From positions 620,001-684,000 of the forward strand of contig CP011392.1 of the NCBI GenBank assembly GCA_001005265.1: DNA of 64,000 nucleotides. The letters are read 5' to 3'. A model generated the notes under the pieces. It worked only from the letters and a program-made list of their open reading frames with translations, was not told the origin of the DNA and did not search any database. The number at the start of each line of letters is the position of its first letter. Positions within the stretch are counted from its first letter, which is position 1. Positions 32,571 through 41,680 of the stretch are shown here, piece by piece. The position numbers and the translations under genes were made by a program. This DNA is from Dehalogenimonas sp. WBC-2. GTDB lineage: Bacteria; Chloroflexota; Dehalococcoidia; Dehalococcoidales; Dehalococcoidaceae.

Positions 32571-34682
32571 TTAGAAATTGAATAACAATTTAGTGTAGCT
32601 CGGCATCGGCCAGTAATCGGCATCAACAACGGTTTCCAGCATGTCTGCATCCTGGCGCAACTCGCCCATTGCCGTGAAGACAAGGTCGCGATAGGCAACG
32701 GCCTGGGCTTTTGTATCGCCGTGCAGATGGGCTGAGGTTTTGATCGCCTTCTCAAGTTTTGCCAGGTTGGCGCTGAATGATTTCATGGAGTCGCTGATCT
32801 GGCCGAACAAGGCTTTCTCTACATCGGTGTTACCATCTATAGCTTCGACACTGCTGATGGAGGATGCCAGGTCAGCTCTGTAGCCGATAACGGCGGGCAG
32901 GATCTGGCGTTTGGACATCTCAACCATGGTCAAGGCTTCGATGTTGATAGTCTTGATATAGATTTCATATTGGATTTCGCTGCGGGATTCCATTTCGACG
33001 CGGGAAAAGACGCCGTGTTTTTCCATCAGGGCGATGTTCTTTTCGGCGCGGAGGACCGCGATGGCATCGACAGTGGTGCGGATGTTGGGCAGGCCGCGTT
33101 TCTCAGCCTCAACGACCCATTCCTCAGCATAGTTGTTGCCGTTGAAGATGACCCGCTTGTGCTTCTTGATGACCTCAAAGATGATGGCGCCGATCTCTTT
33201 CTGGACGTCGTCGGCCTTTTCAAGCCTGTCGGCGAACTGGTTGAGGCTCTCGGCGACGATGGTGTTAAGGCTGAAGTTAGCCTGGGCAATCGACTGCATT
33301 GAACCGACCATGCGGAACTCGAACTTGTTGCCGGTGAAGGCAAAGGGCGAGGTGCGGTTTCGGTCGGTGGCGTCCTTGGGCAGATTCGGCAAAGACGTGG
33401 TGCCCAGGTTCATGATGCCACCGGACTTGCTCTTGGTGGCACCACCGGCCTCAATCTGGTTGAGGATATCGGTCAACTGTTCGCCGAGGAAAATGGAGAT
33501 AATCGCAGGGGGAGCCTCGTTGGCGCCGAGACGGTGATCATTGCCCGGGCTGGCGGCGGAGACGCGCAGTAAGTCGGCATAATCATCGATGGCCTGGATG
33601 ACGGCGCTCAAGAAAACAAGGAACTGTAAGTTTTCATGCGGGTCCTTACCGGGATCAAGCAGATTTTGCCCTTCATTGGTGGACATGGACCAGTTATTGT
33701 GCTTGCCGGAGCCGTTGATACCGGCAAAAGGCTTTTCATGGAGCAGGCAGACGAGTCCGTGGCGCAGTGCCACTTTCTTCATCGTCTCCATGGTCAGCTG
33801 ATTGTGGTCGGTGGCGATGTTGGTGGTGGTGAAGATCGGGGCTAGTTCATGCTGCGCCGGCGCAACCTCGTTATGCTTGGTCTTGGCGGCTACGCCCAGC
33901 TTCCACAGTTCTCTATCCAGTTCCGACATGAAAGACGCGATCCGGTCCTTGATGTTGCCGAAGTAATGGTCTTCCAATTCCTGTCCCTTGGGAGGTTTGG
34001 CACCGAACAGGGTCCGGCCGGTAAGAATCAGATCTTCGCGCAGGTCGAACATCTTTTTGTCGATGAGGAAATACTCCTGCTCGGGGCCGACGGTGGTGGT
34101 GACCCGCTTGACCGTTTTATTGCCAAGAACTCGAAGTACCCGGAGTGCATGACGGTTCAGAGCGTCCATTGAGCGTAGTAATGGGGTCTTCTTATCCAGG
34201 GCTTCACCGGTATAGGATGCGAAGGCGGTGGGGATGCACAGCGTGCCGTCCTTGACGAAAGCCGGAGAAGTGCAGTCCCAGGCGGTGTAGCCGCGGGCTT
34301 CGAAGGTGGCGCGCAGGCCGCCGGAAGGGAAAGAGGAGGCATCCGGTTCTCCCTTGATGAGTTCCTTGCCGGAGAACTCCATGATCATGCGTCCGTCAGG
34401 GGTAGGCGCAATGAAAGAGTCATGTTTTTCCGCGGTGATGCCGGTCATGGGCTGGAACCAGTGAGTGAAATGGCTGGCGCCTTTGTCGATTGCCCAGTCT
34501 TTCATTACCGAGGCCACCACTTCCGCAACCTGCGGATCAAGAGGGGATGCGTCCTCTATTGTCTGCCTCAAGGATTTGTAGATCTCTTTCGGCAACATCT
34601 GGCGCATGACAGAGTCATTGAAGACGTTACTTCCATAGATATCGACCAGGGAAACCGTCTCTTTTCCGTTTGGATGGTGCAT
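32571..34682 (-). CDS. glnN: glutamine synthetase type III
   Basis: The 703-residue protein has the size and blocks of GSIII. The N-terminus is [34 protein letters not shown] and [23 protein letters not shown] follow, then [11 protein letters not shown] (metal ligands), [12 protein letters not shown], and [16 protein letters not shown] (ATP/glutamate region). It forms glutamine from glutamate, ammonia and ATP. It is one of three glutamine synthetases in this window. GAGGAG precedes the ATG. No convincing GlnR-like array was found upstream of it. Confidence 0.96.
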   Translation of the reverse strand: MHHPNGKETVSLVDIYGSNVFNDSVMRQMLPKEIYKSLRQTIEDASPLDPQVAEVVASVMKDWAIDKGASHFTHWFQPMTGITAEKHDSFIAPTPDGRMIMEFSGKELIKGEPDASSFPSGGLRATFEARGYTAWDCTSPAFVKDGTLCIPTAFASYTGEALDKKTPLLRSMDALNRHALRVLRVLGNKTVKRVTTTVGPEQEYFLIDKKMFDLREDLILTGRTLFGAKPPKGQELEDHYFGNIKDRIASFMSELDRELWKLGVAAKTKHNEVAPAQHELAPIFTTTNIATDHNQLTMETMKKVALRHGLVCLLHEKPFAGINGSGKHNNWSMSTNEGQNLLDPGKDPHENLQFLVFLSAVIQAIDDYADLLRVSAASPGNDHRLGANEAPPAIISIFLGEQLTDILNQIEAGGATKSKSGGIMNLGTTSLPNLPKDATDRNRTSPFAFTGNKFEFRMVGSMQSIAQANFSLNTIVAESLNQFADRLEKADDVQKEIGAIIFEVIKKHKRVIFNGNNYAEEWVVEAEKRGLPNIRTTVDAIAVLRAEKNIALMEKHGVFSRVEMESRSEIQYEIYIKTINIEALTMVEMSKRQILPAVIGYRADLASSISSVEAIDGNTDVEKALFGQISDSMKSFSANLAKLEKAIKTSAHLHGDTKAQAVAYRDLVFTAMGELRQDADMLETVVDADYWPMPSYTKLLFNF

Positions 34683-34973
34683 TGTTGAAACTCCTCTATA
34701 TATTAAATATGCTCTACACTAGATTGAAGTCCGGCGGCCGATGGTTGGAAGAGGCGTCTGGTTATGGACACAAGATCTGACGCTTCATTATGGTTCTTGG
34801 GCATTGATAACACGGGTTGAGTGGGGATGAGGAGAGCGGGGGAAATTTCCATTGCCTAATGATATTGAATAATGGGGCCGGGGTCAAGAAGAGGTTTGGA
34901 TTTCTTTTTCGACATCCGCATATCAGGCATTACAATCTGTCAATTTTAATAAAACGCGCAAGATGCCAATGTG
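34683..34973. other. intergenic region upstream of glnN
   Basis: About 290 bases with no gene. I searched it for 11-bp spaced GTAAY/GAAAY half-sites on both strands and found no array comparable with those at amtB or the glutamate synthase operon. Confidence 0.5.
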
Positions 34974-35384
34974 CTATTTCGAAGATTTATTTTTAATGGT
35001 GCCTTTTGTCTTGCCTGCCTTCAACTTGGCGCTGTTATAATTAACCGTAGATTGGATGAGCATCTTTAGTGAGTTCTCATTTATCTTGTCGTCTTTGTAG
35101 ATATCGATAGCCCGCCACTGCTTGCCGCCCAATTCAGCATTGAAGATTTTGTTTGGATCTGAAAGGCTGGCTCCATTGGGAAAGGTTATCTTTACCTTGT
35201 CTTTAAAGGCCTTGGCTAAACAGACTATTCCATTGTGAGACCAGACAGGAGTTCCCATCCATTTCAATTCCTCTATTATCTCGGAATCGGCATCATGGAT
35301 AATCCTTCTGATGCTGGCAAACATGATGCCGCGCCAATCAGCAAGATTTGCGATGATATCGTCAATAATTAGACTTGCGTTCAT
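34974..35384 (-). CDS. DUF1801 family protein
   Basis: This 136-residue soluble protein matches the YdhG/DUF1801 pattern: IDDIIANLADWRGIMFASIR near the N-terminus, then EIIEELKWMGTPVWSHNGIVCLAKAFKDKVKITFPNGASL with its conserved Trp, and LGGKQWRAIDIY. The C-terminus is Lys/Ser-rich. The function of the family is not established. It sits alone between glnN and amtB. Confidence 0.8.
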   Translation of the reverse strand: MNASLIIDDIIANLADWRGIMFASIRRIIHDADSEIIEELKWMGTPVWSHNGIVCLAKAFKDKVKITFPNGASLSDPNKIFNAELGGKQWRAIDIYKDDKINENSLKMLIQSTVNYNSAKLKAGKTKGTIKNKSSK

Positions 35385-35636
35385 TTTTGTGTGGTCCCTT
35401 CTAATAACACTTTATCATATGTTGTACGAACATTGGGAGGTTGGTTTGATAGACGTTAATTAGCCTACCCAAATTCGGTACTTACCCCAATTCCTAGATG
35501 AATATGACTGACTTTTGCAATGATGTTGAAAATTGCATCGCGACCTTCTGTTAGTAGGTGAAGGAGGGATAAAAGCGGAACGCTTGTTAGTTATCATCCT
35601 AATTTCATCGAGAAAAACAGGGTTGTTGTGTGCTTT
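35385..35636. other. upstream part of the amtB leader region
   Basis: No gene is present. The GlnR-like array begins at its right end. Confidence 0.5.
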
Positions 35637-35724
35637 GTAATATAACCGAAATATAATGGTAACATCCATGTAACATCAGTGTAATCGGCAGGTAATAACC
35701 AGTTGTTAAACTAGTGTTAATAAT
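35637..35724 (+). promoter_or_regulatory. GlnR-like operator array upstream of amtB
   Basis: Six half-sites begin exactly 11 bases apart: GTAAT 35637, GAAAT 35648, GTAAC 35659, GTAAC 35670, GTAAT 35681, GTAAT 35692. Two related TGTTAA sequences continue the grid at 35704 and 35715. The geometry (5-base core, 6-base spacer) and cores equal the actinobacterial GlnR box gTnAC-n6-GaAAC. The array ends about 20 bases before the amtB start, so the transcription start must lie close to its downstream end or inside it. An in-grid TATAAT lies at 35652-35657. Confidence 0.7.
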
Positions 35725-35744
35725 TTAGAAAGGGAGGTGCTAAT

Positions 35745-36950
35745 TTGGATACAGGTGATACGGCCTGGATTCTCGTCTCTACTGCCTTGGTGATGTTGAT
35801 GACACCCGGAGTAGCCTTGTTCTACGGCGGCATGGTACGCAAAAAGAACCTCATCTCTACACTGATGATGAGTTTTGCCGTGCTGGCACTAGTCTCAATT
35901 CTGTGGGTGGTCTTTGGTTACACACTGAGCTTTGGTCCGGATGTGGCCGGTTTTATCGGCGGACTTGATTTCCTGGGACTTAAAGATGTGGGTATGGAAG
36001 CCACCAGCACTACCATTCCTGATCTACTCTTTATGATGTTCCAGGGCATGTTTGCTATTATCACCGTGGCGCTCATTACCGGCGCGGTGGTGGAACGTAT
36101 AAAATTCAGCACACTATTGGTTTTTGCCATTCTGTGGCTCGGTCTTATATACGGACCGGTGGCACACTGGGTGTGGGGCGGCGGCTGGCTGAGTGAGCTG
36201 GGGGCGCTGGATTTTGCCGGCGGCACCGTAGTTCATATCAACGCCGGTGTTTCAGCGGCGGCGCTGGTTACCATCCTTGGCTCTCGCAAAGGATTTGGCA
36301 AAGAGTCAATGGAACCTAACAACATTCCTATGGTCATGCTGGGTGCGGCTCTGCTGTGGTTCGGCTGGTTCGGCTTCAATGCCGGTAGCGCTCTGGGAGC
36401 CAACGGCGGCGCTGCCAACGCCTTTGTCACTACAAACACTGCGGCGGCCGCAGCAGCCTTGGTGTGGATCCTTCTTTCATGGAGAACGCGCAAGCCTACT
36501 CTGCTCGGGGCTGTCACCGGCGCGGTGGCTGGACTGGTGGCCATTACTCCGGCAGCGGGTTTCGTAACCCCGATGGCAGCAATCGCTATCGGCGCAGTTG
36601 CCGCTCTGGTTTGCTACTGGGCAATGAGCTTCAAAGCTAAAAAGGGATTCGATGATTCACTTGACGTCATGTCGGTTCACGGTGTCGGCGGTATCTGGGG
36701 CGCTTTGGCTACCGGTATCTTCGCCACTGCCGCGATAGGCGGCGCTGACGGAGCCTTGTTCGGTAATGTGGAACAACTTGGGATCCAGGCCATAGCAGTG
36801 GCGGCAGTAGCTGCTTACGCCTTCTGCGGTACCTGGATTATTGGCAAGGTACTGGACAAGACGATGGGTCTGCGGGTCAAGGAAACTGAGGAAGTTGTCG
36901 GTCTTGACATCTCACAACACGGTGAACGCGCTTACGGAGGTATCAGGTAG
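35745..36950 (+). CDS. amtB: ammonium transporter
   Basis: The 401-residue protein starts at a TTG behind AAAGGGAGGTG. It has 11 membrane helices with the Amt signatures: WILVSTALVMLMTPGVALFYGGMVRKKN, VHINAGVSAAALVTILG (first pore histidine), MVMLGAALLWFGWFGFNAGSAL, and DVMSVHGVGGIWGALATGIFA (second pore histidine). It conducts ammonium across the membrane. The PII gene follows with no gap (stop TAG, then ATG), the classical amtB-glnK pair in which PII blocks the channel under nitrogen excess. Confidence 0.96.
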   Translation: MDTGDTAWILVSTALVMLMTPGVALFYGGMVRKKNLISTLMMSFAVLALVSILWVVFGYTLSFGPDVAGFIGGLDFLGLKDVGMEATSTTIPDLLFMMFQGMFAIITVALITGAVVERIKFSTLLVFAILWLGLIYGPVAHWVWGGGWLSELGALDFAGGTVVHINAGVSAAALVTILGSRKGFGKESMEPNNIPMVMLGAALLWFGWFGFNAGSALGANGGAANAFVTTNTAAAAAALVWILLSWRTRKPTLLGAVTGAVAGLVAITPAAGFVTPMAAIAIGAVAALVCYWAMSFKAKKGFDDSLDVMSVHGVGGIWGALATGIFATAAIGGADGALFGNVEQLGIQAIAVAAVAAYAFCGTWIIGKVLDKTMGLRVKETEEVVGLDISQHGERAYGGIR

Positions 36951-37289
36951 ATGAAAAAGATTGAAGCTATCATCCGTGAGGAACGGCTGGACGCGGTCAA
37001 GAAAGCCCTTGAGGAAAAAGGACTGGTTGGCATGACCGTCACTGAGGTGTCAGGTCGCGGCCAGCAGAAGGGCATTCCTCTTCAGTGGCGGGTTGGAGAG
37101 TACCGGGTGGACTTCCTGCCCAAACTGAAAGTTGAAATGATCTGCCATGACGATGATTGCAGCGTAGCGGTGGAGGCCATCATGAAGGCGGCCAAGACCG
37201 GACGTATCGGCGACGGCAAGATATTTGTCATGCCGGTGGATGCGGCTTACCGCATCCGCACCGGAGAGACCGGAGAATCAGTAGTTTAA
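36951..37289 (+). CDS. glnK: nitrogen regulatory PII protein
   Basis: The 112-residue protein is complete: MKKIEAIIREERLDAVKKAL, the Walker-like GRGQQKG ahead of the T-loop, and a T-loop reading IPLQWRVGEYRVDFLPK with the uridylylatable Tyr position kept. The C-terminal signature is TGRIGDGKIFVMPVDAAYRIRTGETGE. It should bind ATP/ADP and 2-oxoglutarate and gate AmtB. A fragment of a second PII gene lies at 43225-43380. Confidence 0.96.
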   Translation: MKKIEAIIREERLDAVKKALEEKGLVGMTVTEVSGRGQQKGIPLQWRVGEYRVDFLPKLKVEMICHDDDCSVAVEAIMKAAKTGRIGDGKIFVMPVDAAYRIRTGETGESVV

Positions 37290-37307
37290 ATCAACTAATT
37301 GTTTCAG

Positions 37308-37350
37308 AAAAGCTGGCACAGACGAAAACCTGTGCCAGCTTTTCTGTTTT
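37308..37350 (+). terminator. intrinsic terminator after glnK
   Basis: AAAAGCTGGCACAG (37308-37321) pairs with CTGTGCCAGCTTTT (37330-37343), followed by CTGTTTTT. Confidence 0.9.
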
Positions 37351-37458
37351 TAAAAGATGGCGCTTATAGAGATATAAATACCGGTATCCGTCATCTTATG
37401 GTCATCTTCATATGCTATAATTCAAACTATCAATAATTCCAAATAATTGGAGTGCATT

Positions 37459-38493
37459 ATGTTGGGCTTAGCAGCGATTAAGCAATTGGCCGGGTTGGAA
37501 CTCCGTAAAGTCTTTAAAGGTAAAGCTTTTTATATCGTGACGGCTCTGATAGTCATCTTCGTCGGGCTGGCAGCAATTAACACCAGCGGTATTCAATATC
37601 AGAGTCAAGAAGATATGATGCGGCAGCAACTGGATCAAAGTCTTTTAGAACTGGACAGAGGTCAGTTTGGGAGTGTTCTTACGGTATTCGAGAACGGTGG
37701 GAGCTTTGGCCCTCCTCCGGGGATCGATCCGATCGGTAAACCGCTACGGGATGAAACGGGCACACTGATTCCTGAGAACATTGAGTTCTATAGACAGATG
37801 TATACCAATTATGTTGAAGAGCAAATTGCATCTTTACCGCCTGAAAATAGCATTTCAGACTGGTCAGCTATTGGGAATACTGCCAATCAAGTAGCCAGTA
37901 TGGTACCCATGATGGCGGCAGTTCTGGGTGTTGGCATCTTTGCCAGCGATTTCAAGGGAGGATACCGTCTCATGATAAGCCGCGGTGTGAGACGATCTAA
38001 TCTAATGGCAGCCAAATTGTTTACATCATTGGGCGTGGCTTTATTATTAACCCTGGTTTTTACTGCGGTATTGACGTTTGGTATTTTATTTTCCGGCAAT
38101 GCAGACGGCGTTTCTGGAATAACGGCATCATCATTGCTTGGGATATTTTGGGTGGGGTTGCTGATGTTTACTGCTTATATGCTTGTTGGTGGTGCTATTG
38201 GCGTAATTCTGGCGTCACCAAGCTCTGCAATGGGTGCAGCATTGGCTTTTGCTTTCATTTCCGCTAGTTTTTTCTTCAATTTAACGCCCAAGGATGATTT
38301 TTTCCTGGCAGCCTTTTCTCCAGTATCTTTAGGGTATAATTTTAATAGTTTGATGTACTACGTCTGGCGTGCCGGAGAAGAAACGGACCGCTATCGGTCT
38401 GTGATCCTTTCAGTAGTGATTGCCGTTACGTATATAGGCATTTATGTTAGCGCGATATACTACGTTTTCAACAAAAAGCAGTTGAAAGGCTAA
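37459..38493 (+). CDS. ABC-2 type transporter permease
   Basis: From the ATG at 37459 (TTGGAG 8 bases upstream) the protein has 344 residues. One helix (AFYIVTALIVIFVGLAAINT) is followed by a large extracytoplasmic loop of about 110 residues (IQYQSQEDMMRQQLDQSLLEL onward). Five C-terminal helices follow, from VASMVPMMAAVLGVGIFASDF to YIGIYVSAIYYVF. That is the ABC-2/ABC-transporter permease layout. The FKGGYRLMISRGVRRSNLMAAKLF segment is the usual cytoplasmic coupling loop. The ATPase gene follows after 6 bases. Confidence 0.88.
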   Translation: MLGLAAIKQLAGLELRKVFKGKAFYIVTALIVIFVGLAAINTSGIQYQSQEDMMRQQLDQSLLELDRGQFGSVLTVFENGGSFGPPPGIDPIGKPLRDETGTLIPENIEFYRQMYTNYVEEQIASLPPENSISDWSAIGNTANQVASMVPMMAAVLGVGIFASDFKGGYRLMISRGVRRSNLMAAKLFTSLGVALLLTLVFTAVLTFGILFSGNADGVSGITASSLLGIFWVGLLMFTAYMLVGGAIGVILASPSSAMGAALAFAFISASFFFNLTPKDDFFLAAFSPVSLGYNFNSLMYYVWRAGEETDRYRSVILSVVIAVTYIGIYVSAIYYVFNKKQLKG

Positions 38494-38499
38494 AATCAA

Positions 38500-39393
38500 A
38501 TGAGTACTGAATCAATTGTAAAAACCGAGAATCTTACTCGCCGTTTTAAGGAAATAACAGCGGTAAAAGACCTTAATATAGAGATCAAACGGGGTCAGGT
38601 ATACGGCTTTCTGGGGCCCAACGGCAGCGGAAAAACGACAACAATTGCTATGATGCTGGGATTGATAACACCTAGTGCAGGAAAGGTAAGTCTTTTCGGT
38701 AAGGCACTGTCGCCTGACATGCTGAAGCGTGTCGGTACCGTGATGGATTCGGGTGGATTCTACCCCAATTTTTCCGGTTTTGATAACCTGCTTAATTTTG
38801 GAAGTTTGCATAAACCGGCTGACAAGAAAAAGGTGATGGAAGCACTTGAAACAGTGGGACTTGCCTCTCGGGCCAATAGCAAATATTTTACGTATTCCAT
38901 GGGCATGAAGCAGCGTTTATCCATAGCATTAGCCATGCTGGATGATCCTGAATTCTTTATATTTGATGAACCGACCAATGGTATGGATCCGGAGGGTATT
39001 GCCGAAATCCGCAGTCTGATCGTGAAATTAGCGAAACAGGGCAAGACGGTCTTTCTGGCCAGTCACTTGCTGGCTGAGGTCGAGCAGGTTTGCAGCCATC
39101 TGGCTATTCTGAAAAAGGGTGTTGTGGTGAGGCAGGGATCTTTGCGTGAACTTCTTTCCAAGGATGACAGGGGAGAACTGGAAATAATACTAGGCGATCT
39201 TGTTCGTGCTGAAGCAATACTGCAGGGTGCAGGTTTTGATGTTAGAGTTGAAAATGACCGGTTGATAACCAAGGTGAGTGAAGGTGATGCTGAAAAGATA
39301 TCAGTGCTTCTAGTCAGCGGCGGATTGCCGATTAGGGAAATGCGACTCAGTAAAACTAATTTGGAAGACGTGTTTATGGAAGCGACGGGCTGA
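38500..39393 (+). CDS. ABC transporter ATP-binding protein
   Basis: This 297-residue nucleotide-binding subunit has Walker A GFLGPNGSGKTTTIAMML, signature YSMGMKQRLSIALAML, Walker B FFIFDEPTNGMDPEG and switch His in FLASHLLAEVE. The C-terminal extension is that of ABC-2 drug/antibiotic exporters. It pairs with the permease immediately upstream. Substrate unknown. Confidence 0.93.
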   Translation: MSTESIVKTENLTRRFKEITAVKDLNIEIKRGQVYGFLGPNGSGKTTTIAMMLGLITPSAGKVSLFGKALSPDMLKRVGTVMDSGGFYPNFSGFDNLLNFGSLHKPADKKKVMEALETVGLASRANSKYFTYSMGMKQRLSIALAMLDDPEFFIFDEPTNGMDPEGIAEIRSLIVKLAKQGKTVFLASHLLAEVEQVCSHLAILKKGVVVRQGSLRELLSKDDRGELEIILGDLVRAEAILQGAGFDVRVENDRLITKVSEGDAEKISVLLVSGGLPIREMRLSKTNLEDVFMEATG

Positions 39394-39537
39394 ACTGTTG
39401 CGGTTTGGGTGAACAAGTGGATGGGAATGTTATAGTTTAAGGACTAAGCAGTTAGCTATTTTGGTCAAATCGGCCCTATAAATCCATCCGAAATCTCTAA
39501 ACAACAAAGACCCTCTTGGTGAGGGAGGAGGCAAAGT

Positions 39538-41601
39538 ATGCGTTTAGAAAGAACGCGCCAAACTGAACATATAGGTTCTGTATCTATTTATGGCGTGCGC
39601 CGTGTATTGGAACTTGATTCCGGAGCCAAGAATCCTCAGATTAATGAAAACGCCGAAGTGCAGAAGATAGAACGTGAAGCCATCGATGAGATTGAAAAAA
39701 AGATGGTTATCGTTCTCCCGATCAAAAATGAGGACGTCAAGGTTTTCGAAGGTGTGTTGTCTGCCATGCCCCACGATTGTTTTATCATCGTTCTGTCCAA
39801 TAGCCAGCGTGGCGAGATAGATACCTTCAGAGTAGAGCAGGATATTCTAAGCCGTTTCTGCCAGACTACCAAGCGGCAGGCGATGATTGTTCATCAAAAA
39901 GATCAGGTGGTTGCCAGTGCCGTGTCCGCAGCCAATTATCCCGAGATACTGGGTGAAGATGGATTGATCAGGGACGGCAAGAGTGAAGGGATGATCCTGG
40001 GAATCCTGATGGCTAAGCTGCTGGGCAAAGAATACATTGGTTTTATTGATACCGATAATTATATACCGGGTGCGGCGCTGGAGTATGTTAAACATTACGC
40101 CGCGGCTTTCAGTCTGGCCAAGACCCCATATGTGATGACCCGCATTCAGTGGCGCTATAAACCAAAGATTATGGGTGAACTGTATTTCAAGAAATGGGGG
40201 CGCGTCTCGGAGATCACCAACAAGCATCTCAATAATCTGGTTTCGGCCATGGGGAAATTCGAAACGGATGTAGTTAAGACCGGTAATGCCGGTGAACATG
40301 CCATGAGCCTGGCGCTGGCAGAACGTCTGAATTACGGCACCGGTTATGCTGTTGAGACTGAAGAGATTATCTCCATTCTGGAACAATTCACCGGCATGCT
40401 ACCGATTACTAATAAAGATGCCTCGGAAAAAGGGGTGGAGGTGTTTCAAACCGAAACAGTCAACCCTCATCTTCATGCCGATAAAGGGGATGAACACATT
40501 GTTCTGGAGATGATGCAACCCAGTTTGTCGGTTATCTATCACAGCCCGCTGTGTCAGGAGAATACCAAGGAAGCGATTATAAATGAACTGGTCGAAGCCG
40601 GTGCCATTGAGGCCGGACAGGAACCCCCGAAGGTGAAACTTATGCCGCCGCCGCAACAAGCTGATATGGCTCGTTTTTCCGGGGCATTAAGCGCTGATTT
40701 ATATCGATTCTTTGTACCTGAAGGACTGCCGCTGCCGATCAGCGGCAACCGAAACCTGAGTGAAGAGGTCAAGAAGGTCATATTTACCGATTTGGATGGG
40801 ACGATGCTGCATCCGGCGACATATTCTTATACTCCGGTACTGGGAACATTGCGGCAGATTCAGTCTAAAAATATCCCCCTTATTTTCTGTTCATCCAAGA
40901 CGCGCGCTGAACAGGAAATGCTGCGGCAGGAACTGGGTATCGGCGATCCTTTTATCACTGAGAACGGGGCAGCGGTATTTATTCCGAAGGGGTATTTCCA
41001 CCGGCCTTATTCTTATGACAAAGTAGTGGGGGATTATACGGTTATTGAGTTTGGGATGCCTTATACTGAGGTAAATCACAAGCTGGGGCAGGTGCTTGAG
41101 GAGGTGCGTGAGGGATTACTTAGAAACGCCTGGCTGGGCAGCCTGACTGTCAGCTGCTTTGGCGATATGAGTATTGAAGAAGTGGCCATGGAGACCGGAC
41201 TGAATCTAAAAGCGGCCGAGATGGCTAAGCGGCGTGAATATTCCGAGACGATGAAAGTTCAGGGCGGCCGTCAGGCGGTGGAATTGCTCTTGAGTGAACT
41301 CAAGAAAGCTGGATTAAATCACGCTTTTGGGGGCCGTTTCTATACAGTCTCCGGCGGTAACGATAAAGGCAAGGCGGTTAAGATATTGACCGAAATATAT
41401 AAACTCAACTTTGGTGCAGTGATGACCTTCGGTATCGGTGACTCAGAGAACGATGCCCCGATGCTGGCCGCGGTCGATAGGCCGATGCAGGTGCAGAACC
41501 AGTCTCAACGCTGGGTTAAGCTCAAGGTTCCGCAAATGGCATTCATCAAAGGAATTGGCCCGGAGGGCTGGAGCCGCGGCATTGCGGAATTGTTGACATA
41601 A
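39538..41601 (+). CDS. mgsD: bifunctional mannosyl-3-phosphoglycerate synthase/phosphatase
   Basis: This 687-residue fusion makes the compatible solute mannosylglycerate from GDP-mannose and 3-phosphoglycerate. Residues 1 to about 400 are a GT55 glycosyltransferase (MVIVLPIKNEDVKVFEGVLS, EYIGFIDTDNYIPGAALEYV, GNAGEHAMSLALAERLNYGTGY). From about 412 it is a HAD phosphatase: Asp418/Asp420 in IFTDLDGTML, FCSSKTRAEQE, and FGIGDSENDAPMLAAVD. Dehalococcoides is known to carry the same fusion; most organisms have two separate genes. GAGGGAGGAGG precedes the ATG. Likely role: osmotic or general stress protection. Confidence 0.95.
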   Translation: MRLERTRQTEHIGSVSIYGVRRVLELDSGAKNPQINENAEVQKIEREAIDEIEKKMVIVLPIKNEDVKVFEGVLSAMPHDCFIIVLSNSQRGEIDTFRVEQDILSRFCQTTKRQAMIVHQKDQVVASAVSAANYPEILGEDGLIRDGKSEGMILGILMAKLLGKEYIGFIDTDNYIPGAALEYVKHYAAAFSLAKTPYVMTRIQWRYKPKIMGELYFKKWGRVSEITNKHLNNLVSAMGKFETDVVKTGNAGEHAMSLALAERLNYGTGYAVETEEIISILEQFTGMLPITNKDASEKGVEVFQTETVNPHLHADKGDEHIVLEMMQPSLSVIYHSPLCQENTKEAIINELVEAGAIEAGQEPPKVKLMPPPQQADMARFSGALSADLYRFFVPEGLPLPISGNRNLSEEVKKVIFTDLDGTMLHPATYSYTPVLGTLRQIQSKNIPLIFCSSKTRAEQEMLRQELGIGDPFITENGAAVFIPKGYFHRPYSYDKVVGDYTVIEFGMPYTEVNHKLGQVLEEVREGLLRNAWLGSLTVSCFGDMSIEEVAMETGLNLKAAEMAKRREYSETMKVQGGRQAVELLLSELKKAGLNHAFGGRFYTVSGGNDKGKAVKILTEIYKLNFGAVMTFGIGDSENDAPMLAAVDRPMQVQNQSQRWVKLKVPQMAFIKGIGPEGWSRGIAELLT

Positions 41602-41631
41602 CGCCTTAATAATCACTCGAATCGTCAAAGA

Positions 41632-41662
41632 AATAAGCGCCTCTCGAAGAGAGGCGCTTATT
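41632..41662. terminator. bidirectional terminator between mgsD and glnA
   Basis: AATAAGCGCCTCTC (41632-41645), loop GAA, GAGAGGCGCTTATT (41649-41662). The stem is perfect and its A/T-rich ends provide a T-run on both strands, serving both convergent genes. Confidence 0.88.
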
Positions 41663-41680
41663 TCAATAACCGGACAGGAA

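Noticed and set aside
34683-34860. GlnR-like array upstream of glnN
   Set aside because: Isolated half-site-like words occur but not on an 11-bp grid on either strand.
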